NCBI RefSeq assembly: GCF_003226535.1
Contig: NZ_QKOB01000002.1
Coordinates: 124,001-188,000, forward strand
Direction of reading: 5' to 3'
Origin: Meiothermus sp. Pnk-1
GTDB taxonomy: Bacteria > Deinococcota > Deinococci > Deinococcales > Thermaceae
Length of the DNA: 64,000 nt
Position numbers and translations under genes: made by a program. How positions within the stretch are numbered: the first letter of the stretch is position 1; the number at the start of each line of letters is the position of its first letter. The notes beneath the pieces were generated by a model, which searched no databases, was not told where the DNA came from, and worked only from the letters and a program-made list of their open reading frames with translations. Positions 60,289-64,000 of this stretch are shown in pieces.

Positions 60289-61875
60289 GTGATCGAAATT
60301 CTAGATACCACCCTACGCGACGGCACCCAGGGGCAGGCTGTGAGCCTCTCCAGCGACGACAAGGTGGCCATCGCCCGGCGGCTGGCGGCCTTTGGCGTGC
60401 CGCTCATCGAGGGCGGCTGGCCGGGGTCGAACCCCAAGGATGCCGAGTTCTTCGCCCGCATGAAGGGCGTAGACCTAGGCCAGACCCGGCTGGTGGCCTT
60501 CGGTTCGACCCGGCGCAAGGGGCTCCGTCCACAGGACGACCCGTCGGTGCAGGCCATGCTGGAGGCCCACACCCCGGTGGTCACGGTGGTGGCCAAGAGC
60601 TGGGATTTTCACGTTGCCGAGGCGCTCGAGGTGAGCCTGGAGGAGAACCTGCGCATGATCGAGGAGACCTACGCCTACCTGGTCGCTCAGGGCCGGCGGG
60701 TCATCCACGACGCCGAGCACTTCTTCGACGGCTTCAAGGCCAACCGGGGCTATGCCCTGGCGACGCTCGAGGCCGCCGTGCGGGGCGGGGCCGACACGCT
60801 GTGTCTGTGCGACACCAACGGCGGCAGCCTGCCCGAGGAGGTCGCCGAGATCACCCGCGCGGTCGTGGAGGCTTTCCCGGGTGTTCGCATCGGCATCCAC
60901 CCCCACAACGACGCCGAGCTGGCCGTGGCCAACGCCCTGGCCGCCATACGCGCCGGGGCCACCCACGTGCAGGGCACCATCAACGGCTACGGCGAGCGCT
61001 GCGGCAACCTCAACCTCACCAGCACCATCCCCAACCTGATCCTCAAGTACGGGCTCGAGCTCGAGGGCATCGGCCGGGAGAAGCTCGCCGAGCTGCGCGA
61101 GGTCTCGCACTACGTGGACGAGCGGGCCAACCTCACGCCCAACATCCGCGCACCCTACGTGGGCGACGCGGCCTTCGCCCACAAGGGCGGCATCCACGTC
61201 TCGGCGGTGCTGAAGAACCCCCGCACCTACGAGCACGTGCCCCCCGAGGCGGTCGGCAACACAAGGCGGGTACTGGTCTCCGACCTCTCGGGCCGCAGCA
61301 ACCTGCTGGCCAAGCTGGCCGAGGCCGGGGTGCAGGTGCCCAAGGAGACGGCGGGGGCGCTGTTGGAAGAGGTCAAGCAGCTCGAGCACGCCGGCTACTC
61401 CTTCGAGGGCGCCGAGGCCAGCTTCTACCTGCTGGCCCACCGGCTGCGCGGGGGAAGGTTGCCTTTTGAGGTGCTGGGCTTCAGCGTCTTCATGCACGCC
61501 AACGACCACCGCCCCGACACCCCTACCTGGGCCGAGGCCACGGTGCGGGTGAGGGTGGGGGAGAGCGTGCAGCACACCGCGGGGGAGAGCGCGTTCGGTC
61601 CGGTTTCAGCGCTCGACATCGCCTTCCGCAAGGCGGTGCAGGCCTTCTACCCCGAGATCGGCGAGATCGAGCTCACCGACTACAAGATGCGCATCCTGAG
61701 CGGCCAGGAGATGGGCACCGCCAGCGGGGTGCGGGTTGTGATCGAGATGCACCGCGCCGGAGAGCGTTGGACCACCGTGGGCGCCAGCCGCAACAGCCTC
61801 GAGGCCTCCCTCAAGGCCCTCACCGACGGCTACGCCTACGCGCTGGTGAAGGTCCAGCCAGTGCCGCAGGATTGA
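60289..61875 (+). CDS. cimA: (R)-citramalate synthase
   Basis: 528 residues. EILDTTLRDGTQGQAVSLSSDDK at the N-terminus and GIHPHNDAELAVANALAAIRAGA for the metal site, plus the C-terminal LeuA-like domain (DYKMRILSGQEMGTASGVRVVIEM). The GTQG variant of the DTTLRDG loop marks citramalate synthases, which make isoleucine from pyruvate and acetyl-CoA. GTG start with GAGGGGG upstream. Confidence 0.92.
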   Translation: MIEILDTTLRDGTQGQAVSLSSDDKVAIARRLAAFGVPLIEGGWPGSNPKDAEFFARMKGVDLGQTRLVAFGSTRRKGLRPQDDPSVQAMLEAHTPVVTVVAKSWDFHVAEALEVSLEENLRMIEETYAYLVAQGRRVIHDAEHFFDGFKANRGYALATLEAAVRGGADTLCLCDTNGGSLPEEVAEITRAVVEAFPGVRIGIHPHNDAELAVANALAAIRAGATHVQGTINGYGERCGNLNLTSTIPNLILKYGLELEGIGREKLAELREVSHYVDERANLTPNIRAPYVGDAAFAHKGGIHVSAVLKNPRTYEHVPPEAVGNTRRVLVSDLSGRSNLLAKLAEAGVQVPKETAGALLEEVKQLEHAGYSFEGAEASFYLLAHRLRGGRLPFEVLGFSVFMHANDHRPDTPTWAEATVRVRVGESVQHTAGESAFGPVSALDIAFRKAVQAFYPEIGEIELTDYKMRILSGQEMGTASGVRVVIEMHRAGERWTTVGASRNSLEASLKALTDGYAYALVKVQPVPQD

Positions 61876-61919
61876 TCCCTCCACCGAGGTCGGTTTCTTG
61901 CACGTACGGCCGCAGATGG

Positions 61920-62648
61920 TTAAGCGCGGGCCTTCTTCGCCGCCCATACCAGCCGCACGAAGCGGATCAGCCGGGGGAAGCGCCCCCAGCGCTTGCGATC
62001 CAGCCCAACCCTGAGCAACCACTCGATGTTGAGGCGTTGTGCCCACACGGGCACCCGCCTGACCTCGCCGGAGAGCACGTCCAACACCCCGCCGACGCCG
62101 ATGGCGACCTTCGCACCCAGGTTCGCTTTGTTGCGGTGGATGAAGGTGTCTTGCCGCTCGCCCATCCCTACCAGCAACAAGTCCGGCTGGGATTGGCGGA
62201 TGGCCTCGAGCACGGCGGCTTCGTCCTGGAAATAGCCGTCTTGGGTGCCCACCACCTGGATTCCCCACTCGCGCCGGGAGCGTTCGGCGGCTTTTTGCGC
62301 GATCCCCGGTCTTGCCCCGAGGAAGAAGACCCTTAGGCGAGGGCCGAAGCGCTTGAAGAGTTCGACCGTCAGGTCGGCTCCGGTGACCCGCTCCTCCAGC
62401 CGCTTTCCCGTAAGCCGCTTGGCGGCCCAGAGGATCCCTACCCCGTCCGCAGTGACCAGCTCGGCCTCGAGGATGGCCCGCCGAACTGCTGGGTCGGATT
62501 GCGCCCGCACCACGATCTCGGGGTTGAGCGTCAGGACTTGGCGAGTGGGGCCGGACGTTTGCAGAAATCCCTCGATGACCTCGAGGGCCCCGCTCATGTT
62601 GACCAGGTCCAGGGGAAGGCCCACAAGGCTGATCCGCTCAGGCTTCAT
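61920..62648 (-). CDS. WecG/TagA/CpsF-family glycosyltransferase
   Basis: 242 residues. TADGVGILWAAKRLTGKRLEERVTGADL, FFLGARPGIAQKAAER and LLLVGMGERQDTFIHRNKANLGAKVAIGVGGVLDVLSG are the family's conserved blocks. It adds a sugar (N-acetylmannosaminuronate-type in known cases) to a lipid carrier in cell-surface polymer synthesis. Start ATG 62648 begins the conserved region and overlaps the upstream gene by 11 bases. Confidence 0.9.
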   Translation of the reverse strand: MKPERISLVGLPLDLVNMSGALEVIEGFLQTSGPTRQVLTLNPEIVVRAQSDPAVRRAILEAELVTADGVGILWAAKRLTGKRLEERVTGADLTVELFKRFGPRLRVFFLGARPGIAQKAAERSRREWGIQVVGTQDGYFQDEAAVLEAIRQSQPDLLLVGMGERQDTFIHRNKANLGAKVAIGVGGVLDVLSGEVRRVPVWAQRLNIEWLLRVGLDRKRWGRFPRLIRFVRLVWAAKKARA

Positions 62649-63414
62649 CGCTGCCCTCCAGTGCGGTAAAAGCATAGGCGATACGGTCTTTGGAGAGTCC
62701 GTAACGGGAAGCTTCCAGCAGCCGGGTTTCCTGCAACAGCGGAACTACCCGATCGAAGCCGATCAGGCTGGCCAAGGCGATATCCTCGTCGCGGCCCATG
62801 CGGTGCAGGCGCTGGCCCTCCCCACTCCCGAACAGGGCTTCTTGTGGGTCGGGGAAAAGCGAGAGCAGGTGGGTGGCCAGGGAAGCTCCCTGCATGGTGG
62901 TGAACGAAAGGGCCTGCTCGAGCCGTTTGGCGAAAAACCCCGCGGCTAGCATGTTCGCTTGGCTGGGCTCGCCCGATCCGGCGGATTGGGGGTCCCCGAG
63001 GGTTTCCGCCGCGCAGATGAGGGCCACTTCCTCCCTGGCCAGCCGGGGAACCGCGGCGAGCAGGGCCTTGGCGTTGCGGAAATGTCCCAGGACAGCCCGC
63101 GGGGCCTGGAAAGCCAGCGCTCTGGCCAAGGAAGGGGCGTGGACAACGCACCGAAGCCCACGCATATCGGCCGATTCCAAATCCCTAAAGCTCAGCCCGC
63201 GGTGGAATCCCTCGGGGGGGATCCCCTCCTGCTCTCCCAGCAACACGTCGCCGGGTTCGGCCAGGAGACGGGCCGAGCGGAGGCTAGGAGCCACCCAGAC
63301 CTCGCGGGCTCCCCGAGCCAGGAGCAGGCTCACTGCGCTCCCGGGAAAAACGTCTACCACCACCGCTAGGTCGGGGTAAGTCGGGTTAGGGCTCAGATCT
63401 ACCCGTAGGCGCAC
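62638..63414 (-). CDS. ComB-type 2-phosphosulfolactate phosphatase family protein
   Basis: 258 residues from GTG 63414. VVVDVFPGSAVSLLLARGAREVWVAP, LLGEQEGIPPEGFHRG and VLGHFRNAKALLAAVP follow the ComB block order (VIDVLRAT..., GGERGG...GF..GNSP, FLNA). ComB dephosphorylates phosphosulfolactate in coenzyme M routes of archaea; the role in Thermales is unknown. The start is six bases after a perfect TATAAT. Confidence 0.75.
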   Translation of the reverse strand: MRLRVDLSPNPTYPDLAVVVDVFPGSAVSLLLARGAREVWVAPSLRSARLLAEPGDVLLGEQEGIPPEGFHRGLSFRDLESADMRGLRCVVHAPSLARALAFQAPRAVLGHFRNAKALLAAVPRLAREEVALICAAETLGDPQSAGSGEPSQANMLAAGFFAKRLEQALSFTTMQGASLATHLLSLFPDPQEALFGSGEGQRLHRMGRDEDIALASLIGFDRVVPLLQETRLLEASRYGLSKDRIAYAFTALEGSDEA

Positions 63415-63420
63415 GGCGGC

Positions 63421-63426
63421 ATTATA
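63421..63426 (-). promoter_or_regulatory. -10 box, leaderless GTG start of the ComB-like gene
   Basis: Perfect TATAAT on the reverse strand, six bases before GTG 63414. Transcription is expected to start on the GTG. Confidence 0.6.
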
Positions 63427-63485
63427 TAAGGGGCATACGTCACGTCGTCGTGCCCCAAGCGATGGGCTTACGACGCCGAGGGCGC

Positions 63486-64000
63486 TCAACTGCGCAGCAG
63501 CAAGGTCGGCCCTTCTTCCATGGGCGGCAAGTCGTCCAGGCTTTGCAGACCAAAGGTGATCAAAAAGCGTTCGGTAGTTCCGTAGAGCTTGGGCTTGCCC
63601 AGCGCGTCTTTTTCCCCTACCACTCGTACCAGCTCGCGCTCGAGGAGCCCATCTAGCACCCCTTCGGCGCTCTTGCCCCGCAAAGCTTCGATCTCGGCGC
63701 GGGTCAGGGGTTGGTGGTAAGCCACGATGGCTAGGACCTCGAGCGCGGCCCTGGAGAGCTTGGGGGGAGTGGGGCGGAGCACCTGCTCCACCGCCGCGAG
63801 GTGGCGAGGGTGGACCACCAGCCGCCAGCCTTGGGCCACGTACTCCAGGCTGACCCCGGTGTCGCCGCTGGAGAGCTCGGCGGCCAAGGAATCGAGCGAG
63901 CGTAACAAGGCGTCCTTGGGGTAGCCCAGCTTGGCGAAGTCCTCGAGGGTCAGAGGCCTCCCCGCGGCAAAGAGCAGGGCCAGGAGGGTGGGACGGAGCT
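63486..64000 (-). CDS. scpB: segregation and condensation protein B (5' end outside window)
   Basis: Winged-helix pair: LALLFAAGRPLTLEDFAKLGYPKDALLRSLDSL and ALEVLAIVAYHQPLTRAEIEALRG, then GRPKLYGTTERFLITFGL-like GKPKLYGTTERFLITFGL, the ScpB signature. With ScpA and SMC it helps condense chromosomes. The frame is open to the right edge and its start, probably after scpA, is outside. Confidence 0.92.
   Translation of the reverse strand, partial: LRPTLLALLFAAGRPLTLEDFAKLGYPKDALLRSLDSLAAELSSGDTGVSLEYVAQGWRLVVHPRHLAAVEQVLRPTPPKLSRAALEVLAIVAYHQPLTRAEIEALRGKSAEGVLDGLLERELVRVVGEKDALGKPKLYGTTERFLITFGLQSLDDLPPMEEGPTLLLRS

Overview
The window is GC-rich bacterial chromosome that reads as Thermales, most likely a Meiothermus relative (phylum Deinococcota). 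The evidence is a family-4 [4Fe-4S] uracil-DNA glycosylase, large secreted DUF11 proteins, a YpdA-type bacillithiol reductase, very frequent CTCGAG hexamers, and many start codons sitting 6-7 bases after a -10 box (leaderless mRNAs). I see no rRNA, tRNA, phage or IS element. The genus assignment is inference.

Layout. 1-1,866 (-): the C-terminally truncated (by the window edge) Rieske oxygenase and an OmpR-type response regulator. 1,901-16,853 (-): a tightly packed five-gene cell-envelope operon with a small secreted protein, three big DUF11/SdrD-like secreted proteins and an 1,843-residue protein that joins Ig-like domains to an outer-membrane beta-barrel. 16,854-17,574: non-coding repeats, including 41-bp units whose hairpins keep perfect pairing while the stem sequence changes. 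17,575-26,546: aldehyde dehydrogenase, uracil-DNA glycosylase, a pseudokinase membrane protein, guaA, and a leucine-catabolism operon (acyl-CoA carboxylase beta and HMG-CoA lyase) holding a DUF433/DUF5615 toxin-antitoxin-like pair. 26,554-33,612 (-): a 40-residue membrane peptide, sucCD, PIN/TRAM protein, radA, and a Clp Hsp100 ATPase. 33,777-37,631 (+): glycyl T-box and glyS, a threonine leader-peptide attenuator and asd, and two small genes. 37,666-41,457 (-): glpX, hisF-hisIE, and an RNA methyltransferase. 41,673-46,814: TAXI-TRAP transporter, small membrane protein, patatin, trpC. 46,858-53,573: SARP-ATPase-TPR regulator, sodA, fumC, ypdA and a cupin. 54,089-61,875 (+): the branched-chain amino-acid operon (leader peptide, ilvB, ilvN, methyltransferase, ilvC, leuA, 72-residue coiled coil, GNAT remnant, cimA). 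61,920-64,000 (-): WecG/TagA glycosyltransferase, ComB-like phosphatase, ScpB (cut by the window edge).

How it fits together. Most of the window is housekeeping metabolism: TCA enzymes (sucCD, fumC), gluconeogenesis (glpX), and synthesis of His, Trp, Thr/Met, Ile/Leu/Val and GMP. Three different RNA attenuation devices control three amino-acid transcription units: a Gly T-box with GGC specifier, a short MVWYTTTG leader for asd, and an Ile/Leu/Val-rich leader for ilvB. The last two leader peptides appear to start at or within a few bases of the transcription start. Together with the DUF11/beta-barrel surface operon and the self-complementary repeat array, these are the parts most worth following up.
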